Source of the DNA: Ampelocalamus luodianensis
Lineage: Eukaryota > Streptophyta > Magnoliopsida > Poales > Poaceae
NCBI GenBank assembly: GCA_036346255.1
Contig: CM070618.1
Span: forward strand, 78,998,428 to 79,062,427
DNA length: 64,000 nucleotides
Direction: 5' to 3'
Shown: piece after piece, positions 45,125-60,100 of the stretch
Layout of the letters: each line of letters opens with the position of its first letter
Position numbering within the stretch: position 1 is the stretch's first letter
The notes under the pieces: generated by a model
Database searches by the model: none
Told to the model about the DNA's origin: nothing
Seen by the model: the letters and a program-made list of their open reading frames with translations, nothing else
Program-made: the position numbers and the translations under genes

Positions 45125-48100
45125 ATGCAGAGCGAGCAGGTGAAGATGCGGTTCCGGCGGTGCCCCTACTGCCGCGCCATGATCTACCAGGATCCCAAGG
45201 CCGTCATCTACTACTGCAGCAAGTGCCGCATGCCCATCCGAGGTACAGATGCACAGCACCACACCTGAAAACGTGTTCCGGTGCACAACTGCACAATGCC
45301 GTTGTTTCGTTGTCGCGAAGTTGTAGTACCTGACGCGATCTCCTTCTGCCTTGTTGCAGGCAAGAACCCGGAACCAACAGACGACACCGAGTACGCGCTC
45401 TCGCAGCTCGAGATCCTCTCCGCCGACACCGTGTCGGTGTTCTCCGACGAGCTGGAGCCGTCAAATCCAAAGCCTCCGGTCGTCGAGGACGATGACGAAC
45501 AGCATCCACGGTTGAGCTGTTCAACTCGTTGCCGGGAGACTGGGGCCTCCTCTTCACCATACCGAGCTTTCAACTCTGTCAGAACCGGTCCAAGAAGCAG
45601 CGCCCTGAACGGTCTGGATCGGAACGAGCAAACGGAGGCTGAAAGAAGCGGCTCGCCGCTGCACGGCCGCGTGAGTGAACTCCGGCCGTCGTCGCGGAGA
45701 ACCAGGCGCCCGTTGAGTGGCGACTTGGATGTGCCGACGGACGAAGGATCGAGTGCCGGCTCGGAGTTCGACGTGCCGAGGTCAGCTTCGTGTTACCGGC
45801 GCCGGGCGTCGCCGCTGGGCTCGCAAGAACTCGAGGCGTCGATGGACTTGTCAGGACATGAACCGGCCGCCGTTGCGAGGTCGCCACTGACAGACCCGGC
45901 GTTCCAGCAGGACCTCCTGCAGGCGCTGGACAACCTCCGGAAGGTCATCGCCGCGGTGGAGCAGCCGTACGGCGTCGACGGTAACTGGCACGCCCGCGTG
46001 CATCCACGGACAAGCGCGTCTTGCAACGACAGCGGCAGCACGCATACAACCACACGGCGCAACTCGCGCCTCATGCGCCGTCTCGAGTCGCGGCTCGTGC
46101 AGGCATTGCCCGCCGACGGCCCACGGCGGGACGCGAGCACTTCCTCCTCGTCGGCATCGAGCAGCCGGCGCGGCGGCGAGCGGCGCAGGGTGTGGAGGCA
46201 CCACTGCCGCCCGATACTGGGCGGCACGCCGTTCGTCGTGTGCGACAAGTGCTCGGAGATACTGCAGCTCCCGTTCGCCCTCTCCGTGGATAGAACAGCC
46301 AGGCTGCAGTGCGGCGGCTGCGGGGAAATGCTGGCGCTGACGCTGCCGCGAGTGGCGGCTCGACGGGCCGACCGAAGAAGATATTCTCCGCGCCGCAGCC
46401 CGCCGTTTCCGGCGCGGACGACACGGAGGAGCATGCGCTCGCGAGGAGCAGCTTGAGCGGCGAGCAGCGACGGCCGGGAGAGGGGCCACTTCACCGCGTA
46501 CTCGGGTACAGCTCGGTGAGTGTGAGAGCCCGCGTTTTTAGACCTAACCTCGTAGCGGTAATCAGGGTTTAGCAACGAGTTAGCGAGAGTATTAGATCGC
46601 TCCTAATCAGCCGAAGCGTATCGTGTCGATCATTCATTCATTCGCTCCACCTTTGCAATCGTCATTCAGCACAACAGTTGATCAATATATAAATAGGATG
46701 CACCGTCAATTGCATTAGACAGCAAATCATCAATTGCATCAGATTATTCATCAGCAGTTCATTTTACATCCACGGAATCTAGAATCATCAAGCACATCAA
46801 TTACATTCATACATCATGCATCTGGTAACCCTAAAGCAAATAAGTAGCACCAATGCCTGGAACCATATCCACTCACAAAGATCACAAGCACCACAAGACG
46901 CGCGCCCACGATTTTCACCGCAAAACAAAGTCTATTCCTATCTACTTGTACAACCCTTTTTACCCCCGCATTCCCAGCAGCCTCTATTTTTACTGCCCCC
47001 TCCCCACATCCATTCACTACAGCTATTCACCTCAATCCCCCACACTCATTCACACAGCTCAAGCAGAAGCTTGCTTCACCAGGGCAGCCCAGGGCTCAGC
47101 ATTGCCCATGCCGGCAGCACCACCTCCCCTTCACTGCCGGCATCCCCAGCCTCAAGCAACCATCACCAGCACAGCACAAGCACAATACCACCAACACAAT
47201 CATCTCAGTTCACATTCAATCATCAGGTAAAGTAATGAAAATGTTGAACTTGAGGTGAGCATTTGCCTACCTAGTAGCTGCAGCTTCTACCTCCAGTAGC
47301 ATTCACCTCCAGATCCATCCTCACTAACCTGCATTCATCCATAAGCACTCATCAGTGGCAGGCAGCGTAGATCCAGTAGGGTGGTAGGAGGAGGAGCAAT
47401 GGTTCTTCGGCGCCGGCGGCCGGAAGGCCGAGCCGGCCGAACCCCAAACCCTAGCGGTAGTAGGAGCCGAGCAAAAGGACACAGCGCTGGCCCCCGGCCG
47501 CGCAGGTAGAAGAGGAGAATGAGGGCCGCTCATGAAGGCTGAGTAGAACCGATCCGGCCGGACCGAGCCGGTGGTGACCGCGCAGCAGTAAGAAGAAGAG
47601 AGAAGAGAGGAGGCGCCAGATCTGCGCGACGGGTGGCAGAGCCGAGCAAGGGGAGGCGGCGCTGGCCTCCGGCCGTGCCGGGAGGAGGAGGCCGAAGAGG
47701 GAGAGCCGGGTCGGGGCTGGAAAGGAAGCGAGGGCGGCGACGCTAGGTAGAGGAAGCCGAGTAGCGGCGGCGGTGGCGGCGCCAGCCTCCGGCCGCGCCG
47801 GGAGAAGGAGAAGATCGACGGGGAGCCGGGTCGCACCTGGAGGAGGCGGCGCGGGCCGGATCTGAGCCGGGCCAAGCCGAAGAGGGGAGCCGAGAGAGGG
47901 AGAGTCCAGAGGGGCGGCGGCGCTGGGAGCGACGCCGGGTGCCGGAGTCGGGCCGCATCGGAGGGGCGACCGCACCGAGGGCTAGCGCGCGGGAGCTCCT
48001 AGGGGGCGGCGGCGCGTGAGGTTGAAGAAGGAAGGAGAGGCTCGGGCAGGGAGGTGGGAATGGGAAGGTTGTGTGCATGTGTGTGGGCTTAGTGTGTTTG

Positions 48101-51100
48101 GTGTGTGTTTGGGCCGGGTGTGTGTGGTGTGCGTGTAGGCCGTGTGTTAGTGTGGGCTTAGTGCAGTGCGTGTGTGTAGGCTTAGTGCAGTGCGTGTGTT
48201 TGGGCTGTGGTGTACGTGTGTGTGTAGACTAGGTTTGTGTGGGCTTGTGTGGGCCGGCCGAGTGTGATTAGAGAGAGAGAGAGAGATTAGAAGGAAGGTT
48301 TAGATTTAGGATTAGGGTTTTAGAGTTAGGTTTAATCTCCGGTCGGTGTAGATTCCGTTGCTCTCAGAGTAGACTCGCTAGTTCGTTGAGTAAGTGTGTG
48401 CCTCGGTGGTCGTTAGTTAATCGGTGGGTTTAGACAAGCTACGATATCGGTGAGTGCTAACTTCGATTAGACCGCAAAAGCATTTTAGTAATTAAAATAT
48501 GCTAACTTGTAGTCGCCGCTAACTTATGTATCTATATTATCACTCAAATCAACTACGTATTTACTTATACTGTTATTCGTTGCCGATCTACTACAGAAGG
48601 AGAACCGGCACCGACAGGAGCAGCTGACCAAAACTTCAGCGGCGCCAACTTTTCCTACTTCTACGAAGGCAAGCGATCCTCTTGAACATTTATATAGTTA
48701 CTTTAAAACTATACCCTATCTTGCACTATTATAAGTATTGCATCAAAATGTTTTTCTAAAAACCTAAAGAAAATGATTGAGATAAGATAAGATGATTAAG
48801 AAAGAATGAGACCTATTAGAAGGGTAAAAGGGGGCCCTGGCTGGGGAAACGCGATGATGATGTTGAGGTAAGAGGTGGGGCCCTTTTTACATATGGCTAT
48901 AATATAAGGACCAACAAACTCTTGCTCGGTCGATGTCGTATTCGGTGCCAACCATTTTCCGTTTGGCGGCGTAAAATGCTACCTTGTTACGTGACTATGC
49001 TCTCCACATCGGGTATGTAATAGGTGTGTGTGAGTGATATGGAGGAACACAGGACCGGTGGGGGATCCAAGACGCTATATGCGCTAAGGTGGAGTGTTGA
49101 GTGCAGGATGGAAGCTGCCTCAACCAACCTCACCAGAACTCGGTGAAAGATGAGGTCAGCAGCGTGATCTAATCTGCACCGACGGAAGGTGATGGGTGGA
49201 GAAATTAATCACGTAACTCGAAAACGTTTCAGATTCGATCTTGAACCCGCATCTAAGGCAATGCGGTGAACTCGCTCACAGAGAGTTCGAATAGCTATGG
49301 TAAAGTGGTACAAAGCTCGCGCAGTGCTAAACAAATCATGAATTCATGCCGTCTCCGTGATTGAGTCTACGGAACCACAGGGGTCTTTCGTCTCTCCGAG
49401 TGACTAGTAGGGTTTTCTTTCAAAGATAAAACTTGCCACCATTTTGTCGAGATTTATTTTCTAAAGTGAGATGGCTTAGAAATTGTGATAAAGAGTAGAG
49501 ATAGTGCATCCTTTGCATCTTTTGCTATTAATGCTTGGCCGAGTACATCCATTTGTACTCAACCTTGTTAGTATTCTCCTTTGTAGACCCTAGTCCAAAG
49601 AGGAAGTATCCCGAGCGGGCGAGGGCACCGCAGCTGCAGATGAGACCATAGGAGGCGAAGACCCTTACTACGAGGCGCAGGCGAGATGGACTCAGATTTG
49701 ACTCGGGACGAATAGGAGGCCGTGGAGTGTGGCGAGCAAGAAGGGGTTTAGTCTTATTTTGGCTATGTAAATTAGTATGTGTGCCGTGAAGACTTTAGCA
49801 CTGCGTGGCTAATCGCTTGAATAAAGGACGCTTTCTATCTTATTGTTACGATGCGCTAACTCGTAAGGTTTACTATTCGTTGAGCGGTGTTCTCACCGGC
49901 AAACGAATAGTAATCCAGAGTGCTTAATGTTATTACCCCGGGTAATAACACTGGGTCACAGATGGTATCGTGAGCAATAGGTTAGGCCACGCTAATAAGA
50001 TAGAAACCCTTGCCTAACTTAAGTATGCCCTCTACTTGCTATATGGCACTAAGTATCTTAGTAACCCTTGTCTTGAGGTCATTTTCTTCCTCATCCTCCG
50101 ATCAAAATTATTATGTTAAAAGCTTACCTTTCTTTAAAGTGACAACCATACTAACATAGAACTCTTCCCGTTATGCAGATGAGTAGGTCCAAGCTTCCAA
50201 TGAGCGAAAAGCGAGGACAAGCAAGTGCTTATGCTGGGAAGCTCTTGCATCACTTAGGAGCACCCTTTCCACACTTCTTTCAGGAGACAGGCAGCCTGAG
50301 TGGTATCCCTTTAGTAGGAGTCATAGTTACAGGGATCCCCCTGAACCGTAGCTATTATGTAGAGTATACGGCAGAGTGGCGTACTTCAGACGACTACGGA
50401 CCCTTGCGTGAGGCAGCCCATAGGACCATCCACGCCATTAGGGCTCACTTCAACTGATCACTTGAGGGGTTCTCGCTGGAGGTACCACCATGACCCCGTG
50501 AGGGTTAGGTTTGCGCTTGACCTAGCGTCACTACTAGCTATCCATACCCACCACTTTCTCCCGCCACAGCAGCCTTGGCGAGGATACTATCGAGACCATG
50601 TTGATGTCTAGTACCATGTTGTATGACTCGACCCAAGGAGCTTTAGCTAGAGTCGAGAGAGTGTCACCTTTGGCAAAGAGGTGCCATGTCTTTGAGGTTC
50701 TTCAGAGACCCACTATACCTCCTCTTCTACTATTCCACCATACCCACCCACGCACCCTCCTTCCGACACTGCATCCCGCCTATGCCGCACCTCCCACGCT
50801 CCACCTCCCGCCCACCCGTAGTTCCACCCACCGCTTCACCTACAGCCCACCATCCGACCCACCCATTGATCCAGCTTGCACCCCACCTTATCCCTTTACT
50901 CCTTCATAGCCGATAGTTTCACCTCCGCATTCTCCCACGCCTCGCCCCCGACCCATCCTATGAGCCTTTCGCTCCCATCCCTTCTCCTCCCTACCCATAT
51001 CCACATGTTCCCACACCACCCTCCCGTGGAGACTTAGGAGATCCCACCCCGCCACTGTGGTGTCCACTTCCTCACCGTCCCGAGACAGAGTTCCGTGGTC

Positions 51101-54100
51101 CTCCCACCACCGCACCTCCAGATCCTATTAGAGACACCACCCTTGTTCACGAGGCCTTCCGCACCTACTTTGGGGACAGCAGCAGACTCGTTAGCTGGGG
51201 AGGCGCCACCTAGTCGTGGGAGTGGCGGCAGTGAGGAGAGTGACCTGAGGAGTGGTAGTTGGAGGTCCTTTAGTTGTGTCGAGTCAGAGTAACTTGTTGT
51301 AGTTCGAGTTTCTCCTTGTTGTATCTATTGTATCCTCGTTGTATTTGTTGTACCCTTGTTGTATCGCTTGTTGTTGTATCGTAACCTCGTTGTGTTGTGT
51401 TTCAATGAGTGTTCGGGCTGTTCCTTGACCTAGGATAGAATGCTTGAGACTATAGTTGGGGTGGCATCAATATAAGATCATAAGTTGCATGCCGAGGGTA
51501 GAGGCTTTGTGAGAATTCTGTATGGACCGGCTTTTTCGCTTTGGACAAGCTTGGACCATGCCCATTAGTCTCTTATCTATTCATCTCTATAACCAAAGTG
51601 ACACGCCACCTCCTCAAGAAATCATTAATTACTTAAAGAGAACAAAGATAATGGCCGACTGAGTAAAAGATGTCTTATCCTCTTCTCGCACTTCGCTTTC
51701 CCGGACGAGTGGTCCGTGGCACCGAGCGCAGTAGCTCGCGCATCAGAACGAAGTCCGGGCGCACTCGTGAATGAGCCTCGAGCGGTCCCAAACACGTGGT
51801 TTGGGCGGTCTTGAGAACGGATCTCAAGCCGCACTCGGGCACATGGATCCAGGATAGTTTAGGTCGCACTCAGAGGCAAGCTCTGAGCGGTCCCAAACAC
51901 GTGGTTTGGGCGGTCTTGAGAATGGGATCTCAAGCGTGACTGAGCACGAAAGACTCAGGTAGTATAGTATTTGGATCTTTTTGCATCTCTATTGTTTCTT
52001 GGTGTTATTTGGTTACCATGTGTGTGGCTTAACTCAACTAACCCGCGGTGCCGTTCTGTTAGAGTAATATGGTGATCCCTTCCTCACCTTAAGCAACTGC
52101 TAAATCTTAAAAGAGCAAGTAAAGCAAGCGATCTAGTTGCTAATCGCGCAAGTGTAACCTTCTTCTCTTAACCTCTGCTTTCCTTCGTGATGGAAGGTCA
52201 AGGGCACGAAGATCAAGGATTGGGACTAAGGTTGGGTTTACCTCCTCCGCAAGAACCAACAGAGATCCACCAGTGGACCTCAATGACCTCGCCTCGGCCG
52301 CCTAGAACGGCAAGATTTCGAGAAAGTCACCACCAAGACCTCCAAGAGTGCCGATCCACTAGGAGTAATGATCGAGGTTTTTCGATTCCTCAAAATTCCG
52401 GGAGGAAGTCAAAACCCGTAAAGGAAGCTCAAGAGAACGTAACCGCTTCATGGAAGCACTCTTAACTCGAGTAGCCCCTACCACTCACACCAACCCGCGG
52501 GTTAGTCCGGTGACTTTCTCCGCACTCGCCCTCCCACCTTGCCAAGGCCACCGATCCATTGGACGCCGGTGATTGGTTAATTGAAGTGGAAAAGAAATTA
52601 GACACGGCCGGATGTTCGATGAGGAGAAGGTTCGCATGCAACGCACTGCCATCAGACCCGCAGCCCACCGTGGCTAAACTACCACCAGAATCAGTGTCAT
52701 GAGCAACCCATCACTTGGGCTGAATTTAAGATTCGTTTCATTGAAACTCATGTGCCTATCGGAAGAATGGAGTTAAAGAAACGAGAATTTCGAGCCTTAA
52801 CTCAAGGCGGAAAAAGATGGTTGAATACTTGAGCCAATTCAATGATCTTTCCCGCTATGCCCCAAATTGATGTCGATAATCAAGAGAAGAAAATAGAGAA
52901 ATTCCTAAATGGAATGCAGCCTTACCTGAAAATGCTCCTATCCATTCACAAGATAACTGAATTCCAGGACCTCGTCAATCGAGCCATAATTCTGGAAAAT
53001 AAACATTCCAACCTGACAGAAGAAAGAAGGAAGAAGGCTAAGACAGATCACCAACCACATAAACTCCAGAGGCCTCATCCCTATCCACATCAACAGCCTC
53101 CACCTCACTTTGGACCACCCAATTTCAGATCCCACCATCCATCTTTCCAGAGACCTGTAGCTGTGAGACAGCCGGTAGCGGTAGCTCTGAAGTGTGCAAA
53201 ATGTGGAGGAAGCCACTTGACTAAAGACTGCATGAGCGGCACAGGAGCATGCTTCAACTGCGGCAGGCTTGGTCACTTCAAGGCCGATTGTCCTTACCCG
53301 CAAAATATCTCGGGACTCAATGCAACTCGCAACTGCACTCTCGACGACTACTGCACCAAAGACCATCTCAAGCTAGCCGCATAAGTCAACCCAAAGGCAA
53401 CCCAAAGACTCACCGGAGGAACCGGAAGAGGAGGACAAGCGCGCTCGACGATGTGACGGCCGAGCATATTGGAGAAGCCACCGATGTGATCACGGAAAGT
53501 CTGTTACTTCCACCGCCTGTGCATCGTTTTCTTTGACCCTCGAGCAACTCACTCGTTTATTTCTTGCAAGTTCCTAGTAGAACATAAATTGACATCTGAA
53601 CCGTTGGAAAAACCAATGGGAGTGAGTACGCCCGCGGGAACGTTAGAAGTGACGTTGATTAGAAAGAATCAAGCGGTCATAATTCACAACACCAAGTTCC
53701 TAGCGAACCTCTTTGTAATCGACCTAAAAGGTTTAGAAGTAATCCTGGGTATGGACTGGTTATCTGCCCATGGAGTAAACATAGATCGTGAAACTGCGGT
53801 ATCCATCGAAAGTCTGATGGGACCCGCTCGCAATATACTGGGGCAAGAACCCAACATCAACCACTCACCCCGCCTAGCCAATCTCCAAGTGAAAGGGCTA
53901 GACGATATACCAATAGTGAAAGACTTCCCAGATGTTTTCCCTGATGAACTGTCGGGCATGCCACCTGTTAGGGAGGTCGATTTCACTATCAACCTAATCC
54001 CTGGAACAGCCCCAATTTCCAAAAGGCCGCAGATGAGTAAGGAAGAGCCGGTAGAGCTTAAGAAGCAATTGGATGAACTTGAGTCCAAGGGATTCATTAG

Positions 54101-57100
54101 AGAAAGTACTCACCATGGGGAGCTCGGTTTTCTTTGCACCCAAGAAGGACGGCGGAGTAAGGTTGTGCACAGACTATCGGGAATTAAATAATGTCACTAT
54201 AAAGAATAAGTACCGCTACACTCGAATCGACGCATCTATTTGATCAACTAAAGGGAGCACGGGTATTCTCAAGGTCGATCTAAGATCCGATATCATCGAT
54301 TCGAGTCAACCCTAGTGACATTAAGAAGATCGCTTTGTCTCACGATATGGGCATCATGAATACACGGTAGTTCCATTCGAATGACCAATGCTCTCGCGGT
54401 ATTCATGAATCTAATGAATAAATTGTTTATGAAGTACCTAGACAAATTTGTGGTGGTCTTTATTGATGACATCCTGGTCTATTCAAAGTGAGGAAGAACA
54501 TGTGCAAGACCTCACTATTGTCTTACAAGTTCTCGTGAGAAAATCAATCGTATGCCAAATTCAAGAATGTGAATTTTGGCTAGACCAAGTAGCATTCCTG
54601 ACACATTATCTCCGAAGAGGAATCGGCGGATCCTTCCAAGATCGAAACCGTTACCTCATGGAATTGTCCAACAAATGTTATCAAGTCCGAGTTTCGGGAT
54701 TCGCGGGATATTACGAAGGTTTATAAAGGGATTCTTCAAATCACCTCACCTCTCACAAAGCTCTGAAGAAAGACGCAAAGTTCGTATGGACTGAAATGTG
54801 TGAGAAAAGCTGTGAGTCGAAACAACGCTTAACCATCAGACCGGTCTTATCCCTACCTAAGGAGGGAATTGACTACGTGGTTTATTGCGACGCATCAAAG
54901 CATGGGTTGGGATGCGATAATGCAGGAGGACAAAGTCATTGCATATGCTTCAAGGCGCTTAAGGCCCCATGAGCTAAACTATCCTACTCATGACCTTGAA
55001 CCGGAGCCGAGTGTTTGCCCGAAAATTTGGAGACACTACTTGTACGGTCCAAGTGTACTTTGTACAATGACCATAAAAGCCTCAAGTACATCTTTACCTG
55101 CATGAACCGAATATGAGGCAAAGAAGATGGTTAGAGCTGATTAAAGATTATGACCTAACCATAGCTTACCACCCAGAAAGCTAATGTGGTAGCAGATGCT
55201 CTTAGCGTAAAGTCCCATTGCCATTACCTTTCCACCGAGAGCCATGCCACCGATTTAATCCAAGCCCGCCGTAATGGAGATAAAAGTGGAAACTACGACT
55301 CGAAGCTACCATTGCCGCCATGGTGTTTCATCCCACCTTCGTGATCAAATCCAAGAACACCAACCGCCCGACCCTTTTATCAAGGAAGAAAGTCAACGAT
55401 CAAATCAAAGCCAACCCTCCGAGTTCCACATCGACAACTCCGAGTCCTCGTGGCGACAAGCGAGAATTTATGCCCCGATCAACCGCAAATTAAGGAGACC
55501 ATCCTCCGTGAAGCCCATGATACTCGCAGACACTATCCATCCAGCAATACAAAAATGTATCGGATTTAAAAGAAACCTTCGTGGCCAAACATGAAGCGAG
55601 CTATAGCGAATATGTGGGCCAATGTGATACCGCCAAAGGTCAAAGCAGAACACCGGCCTCCGCGGATCATGAAACCACCGAAATACCCGAATGGAAATGG
55701 GAGGATATCTCAGATGGACTTTATAACAGTCTCCTCTCACCACAAAAAGAAGGACGCCATTTGGGTTATAGTGGATCGCCTTACAAAGTCACCATTTTAT
55801 TGCCACTAATCGTAAGTACCCACAAATAAGCTCATTTAACTCTATATAGAGAGGATAATTACTCTACATGGGGTATCAAGACAATCACCTCGGATAGAGG
55901 ATCTGTGTTTGTTTTTGGTTTGGAAGAGCTTACAAACGCTTTGGGCACCACCTCAACTTCAAGACCTATCACCCCAAACCGATGGGGCATCAACTGTAAA
56001 TCAAATCCTAGAAGACATGCTAAGGGCGTGCATCAACTTTGGAGAATCTTGGGAAAATGTTTAGCCCTAGCGGAGTTTGCATACAATAACAATGACTACC
56101 GCCTAGCATCCAAATGGCTCCGTTTAAGCTCTCTATGGCGAAAGTGTAGGTCACCCATATGTTGGTATGAAGTTGGAGAAAGACCACCGTTAGGACTCGA
56201 ACTCAGACGGAGAACGATGAGAAAATTCACTAATTCGAGAACGCCTCAAACCGCCTGTAGTAGGCAAAGAGCTATGCCGACAAACACAGAAAGACCTCCA
56301 GTTTGAAGTTGGAGATTATGTGTATCTAAAGATATCACCTATGCGGGAGTACGCAGATTTGGACTAAAAGGGAAGCTAAGTCCGTTATGTGGGACCCTTT
56401 CTGATCCTAGAGCGTAAGGGCACCCTCGCATATAAATTGGAGCTACCAACCCAATCACACGAGTTCATGATGTGTTTCATGTCTCTCAACTCGAAATGTC
56501 CGAGAGAGCCTCGCAAAGATGTAACCAACCTCGACATACCTTTGCAAGATGATTTGACTTACGAAGAACGCCGGTGAAAATTCTAGCAATGTAAGACCGC
56601 CGCTTAAGGAACAGGATGATACGCTTCGCAAAGTGTTGTGGAAAATCACTCAAGGCGAATGGGAGAAGGAAGAAGAATCGCGCAAGTCTACCCCAACCTG
56701 CTCAGTGAGGTTTTAATTTGGGGCGAAATTTGTTTCTGGCTGGGTAGGATGAGAGCCCGTTTTTAGACCTAACCTCGTAGCGGTAATCGTGGTTTAGCAA
56801 CGAGTTAGCGAGTATTAGATCGCTCCTAATCACCAAGCGTATCGTGTCGATCATTCATTCATTCGCTCCACCTTTGCAATCGCTATTCAAAGACAATGCT
56901 TGATCAATATATTAATAGGATGCACCGCCAATTGCATTAGACAAAGAAATCATCAATTGCATCGATTATTCATCGCCAGCTCATTTTACATCCATAGAAT
57001 CTAGAATCATCAAGCACATCAATTACATTCATACATCATGCATCTCGTAAACCTAAAGCAAATAAGTAGCACCAATGCCTGGAACCATATCCGCTGCTCA

Positions 57101-60100
57101 CAGCATCACAAGCACCACAGTACGCAGCCACGATTTTCACCTGCAAAGCAACAGTCTATTCCTATCTACTTGTACAACCCTTTTACCCCCGCATTCCCAA
57201 AGCCTCTATTTTTATCGCCTCCCCACATCCATTCACTACAGCTATTCACCTCAATCCCCCACACTCATTCACACACCAAGCAAGCTTGCTTCACTGTGGC
57301 ACCTGTGGCTCAAGATTGCCCAAAGCCAAGAAGACCACCTCCCTTCATCGCCAAGCATCCCCAGCCTCAAGCAACCATCACCAGCACAGCATAAGCACAA
57401 TACCACCAACACAATCATCTCAGTTCACATTCAATCATCAGGTAAAGTAATGAAAATGTTGAACTTGAGGTGAGCATTTGCCTACCTAGTAGTTGCAGCT
57501 TCTACCTCCAGTAGCATTCACCTCCAGATCCATCCTCACTAACCTGCATTCATCCATAAGCACTCACCGCTGGGTGCAAACAGAGATCCGTGAGGGTGGT
57601 AGGAGGAGGAGCAGTGGTTCTTCGGCGCCGGCGGCCGGAAGGCCGAGCCGGCCGAACCCCAAACCCTAGCGGTAGTAGGAGCCGAGCAAAAGGACACGGC
57701 GCTGGCCCCCGGCCGCGCAGGTAGAAGAGGAGAATGAGGGCAGCTCATGAAGGCTGAGTAGAACCAGATCCGGGCCGGATCTGAGCCGGGTGGTGACCGG
57801 CGGCAGCAGAAGAAGAAGAGAGAAGAGAGGAGGCGCCTGATCTGCGCGACGGGTGGCAGAGCCGAGCAAGGGGAGGCGGCGCTGGCCTCCGGCCGCACCG
57901 GGAGGAGGAGGCCGAAGAGGGAGAGCCGGGTCGGGGCTGGAAGGGAAGCGAGGGCGGCGACGCTAGGTAGAGGAAGCCGAGTAGCGGCGGCGGTGGCGGC
58001 GCCAGCCTCCGGCCGCGCCGGGAGAAGGAGAAGATCGACGGGGAGCCGGGTCGCACCTGGAGGAGGTGGCGCGGGCCGGATCTGAGCCGGGCCAAGCCGA
58101 AGAGGGGAGCCGAGAGAGGGACAGTCCAGAGGGGCGGCGCCGCTGGGAGCGACGCCGGGTGCCGGAGTCGGGCCACATCGGAGGGGCGACCGCACCGAGG
58201 GCTAGCGCGCGGGAGCTCCTAGGGGGCGGCGGCGCGTGAGGTTGAAGAAGGAAGGAGAGGCTCGGGCAGGGAGGTGGGAATGGGAAGGTTGTGTGCGTGT
58301 GTGTGGGCTTAGTGTGTTTGGTGTGTGTTTGGGCCGGGTGTGTGTGGTGTGCGTGTAGGCCGGGTGTTAGTGTGGGCTTAGTGCAGTGCGTGTGTGTAGG
58401 CTTAGTGCAGTGCGTGTGTTTGGGCTGTGGTGTGTGTGTGTGTGTGTAGACTAGGTTTGTGTGGGCTTGTGTGGGCCGGCCGAGTGTGATTAGAGAGAGA
58501 GAGAGATTAGAAGGAAGGTTTAGATTTAGGATTAGGGTTTTAGAGTTAGGTTTAATCTCCAGTCAGTGTAGATTCCGGTTGCTCGGTAGTAGACTGCTAG
58601 TTCGTTGAGTAAGTGTGTGCCTCGGTGGCTGTTAGTTAACTGGTGGGTTTAGACAAGCGGGCGACTGTCGGTGAGTGCTAACTTCGATTAGACCGCAAAA
58701 GCATTTTAGTAATTAAAATATGCTAACTTGTAGTCGCCGCTAACTTATGTATCTATATTATCACTCAAATCAACTACGTATTTACTTATACTGTTATTCG
58801 TTGCCGATCTACTACAGAAGGAGAACCGGCACCGACTGTGAGCAAATGACTAACTTCACAAGCGCTAACTTTTCCTACTTCTACGAAGGCAAGCGATCCT
58901 CTTGAACATTTATATAGTTACTTTAAAACTATACCCTATCTTGCACTATTATAAGTATTGCATCAAAATGTTTTTCTAAAAACCTAAAGAAAATGATTGA
59001 GATAAGATAAGATGATTAAGAAAGAATGAGACCTATTAGAAGGGTAAAAGGGGGCCCTGGCTGGGGAAACGCGACGATGATGTTGAGGTAAGAGGTGGCC
59101 CCTTTACATATGGCTATAATATAAGGACCAACAAACTCTTGCTCTACGAGATCAGATCTCAAGTGCCAACCATTTTCCCGCTTCGCGACAGAAAATGCTA
59201 CCTTGTTACGTGATTATGCTCTCCACATCGTATGTAATAGGTGTGTGTGAGTGATATGGAGGAACCCGGACCGGTGGGGATAGTCCTGGCTGGGGATCCA
59301 AGGCGCTATATGCGCTAAGGTGGAGTGTTGAGTGCAGGATGGAAGCTACTCAACCAACCTCACCGTAACTCGGTGAAAGATGAGGTCGCAGCGTGATCTA
59401 ATCTGCACCGCGGAAGGTGATGGGTGGAGAAATTAATCACGAACTGAAAACGCTCAGATTCTCGATCTTGAACCCGCATCTAAGGCAATGCGGTGAACCC
59501 TGCTCACAGAGAGTTCGTAATAGCTATGGGTAAAGTGGTACAAAGCTCACAAGTAGATGCTAAACAAATCATGAATTCATGCCGCCTCGTGATTGGAGTC
59601 TACGGAACCACAGGGTCTTTCGTCTCTCCGAGTGACTAGTAGGGTTTTCTTTGAAGATAAAACTTGCCACCATTTTGTCGAGATTTATTTTCTAAAGTGA
59701 GATGGCTTAGAAATTGTGATAAAGAGTAGAGATAGTGCATCCTTTGCATCTTTTGTTATTAATGCTTGCTGAGTACATCCATTTGTACTCAACCTTGTTA
59801 GTATTCTCCTTTGTAGACCCTAGTCCAAATAGGAAGTATCCCGAGTGGGCGAGGGCACCGCAGCATGCATGAGACCACGGAGGCGAAGACCCTTACTACG
59901 AGGCTAGGCGAGATGGACTCGATTTGACTCGGGGACGAATAGGAGGTCAGTGGAGTGTGGTGGCAAGAAGGGGTTTAGTCTTATTTTGGCTATGTAAATT
60001 AGTGTGTGTGCAGAAGACTTTAGCCTGCGTGGCTAATCGCTTGAATAAAGGACGCTTCTATCTTATTGTTCGATGCGCTAACTCGTAAGGTTTACTATTC

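Noticed and set aside
45793..46575. 260-residue - strand frame opposite the EDR4-like exon
   Set aside because: It is the shadow of a GC-rich coding exon on the + strand whose domains are recognisable.
47324..48078. Long Pro/Ser/Arg-rich frames on the - strand (also 57539-58195)
   Set aside because: They lie in GC-rich parts of the two LTRs, occur in several overlapping frames at once and have no domains; GC bias explains them.
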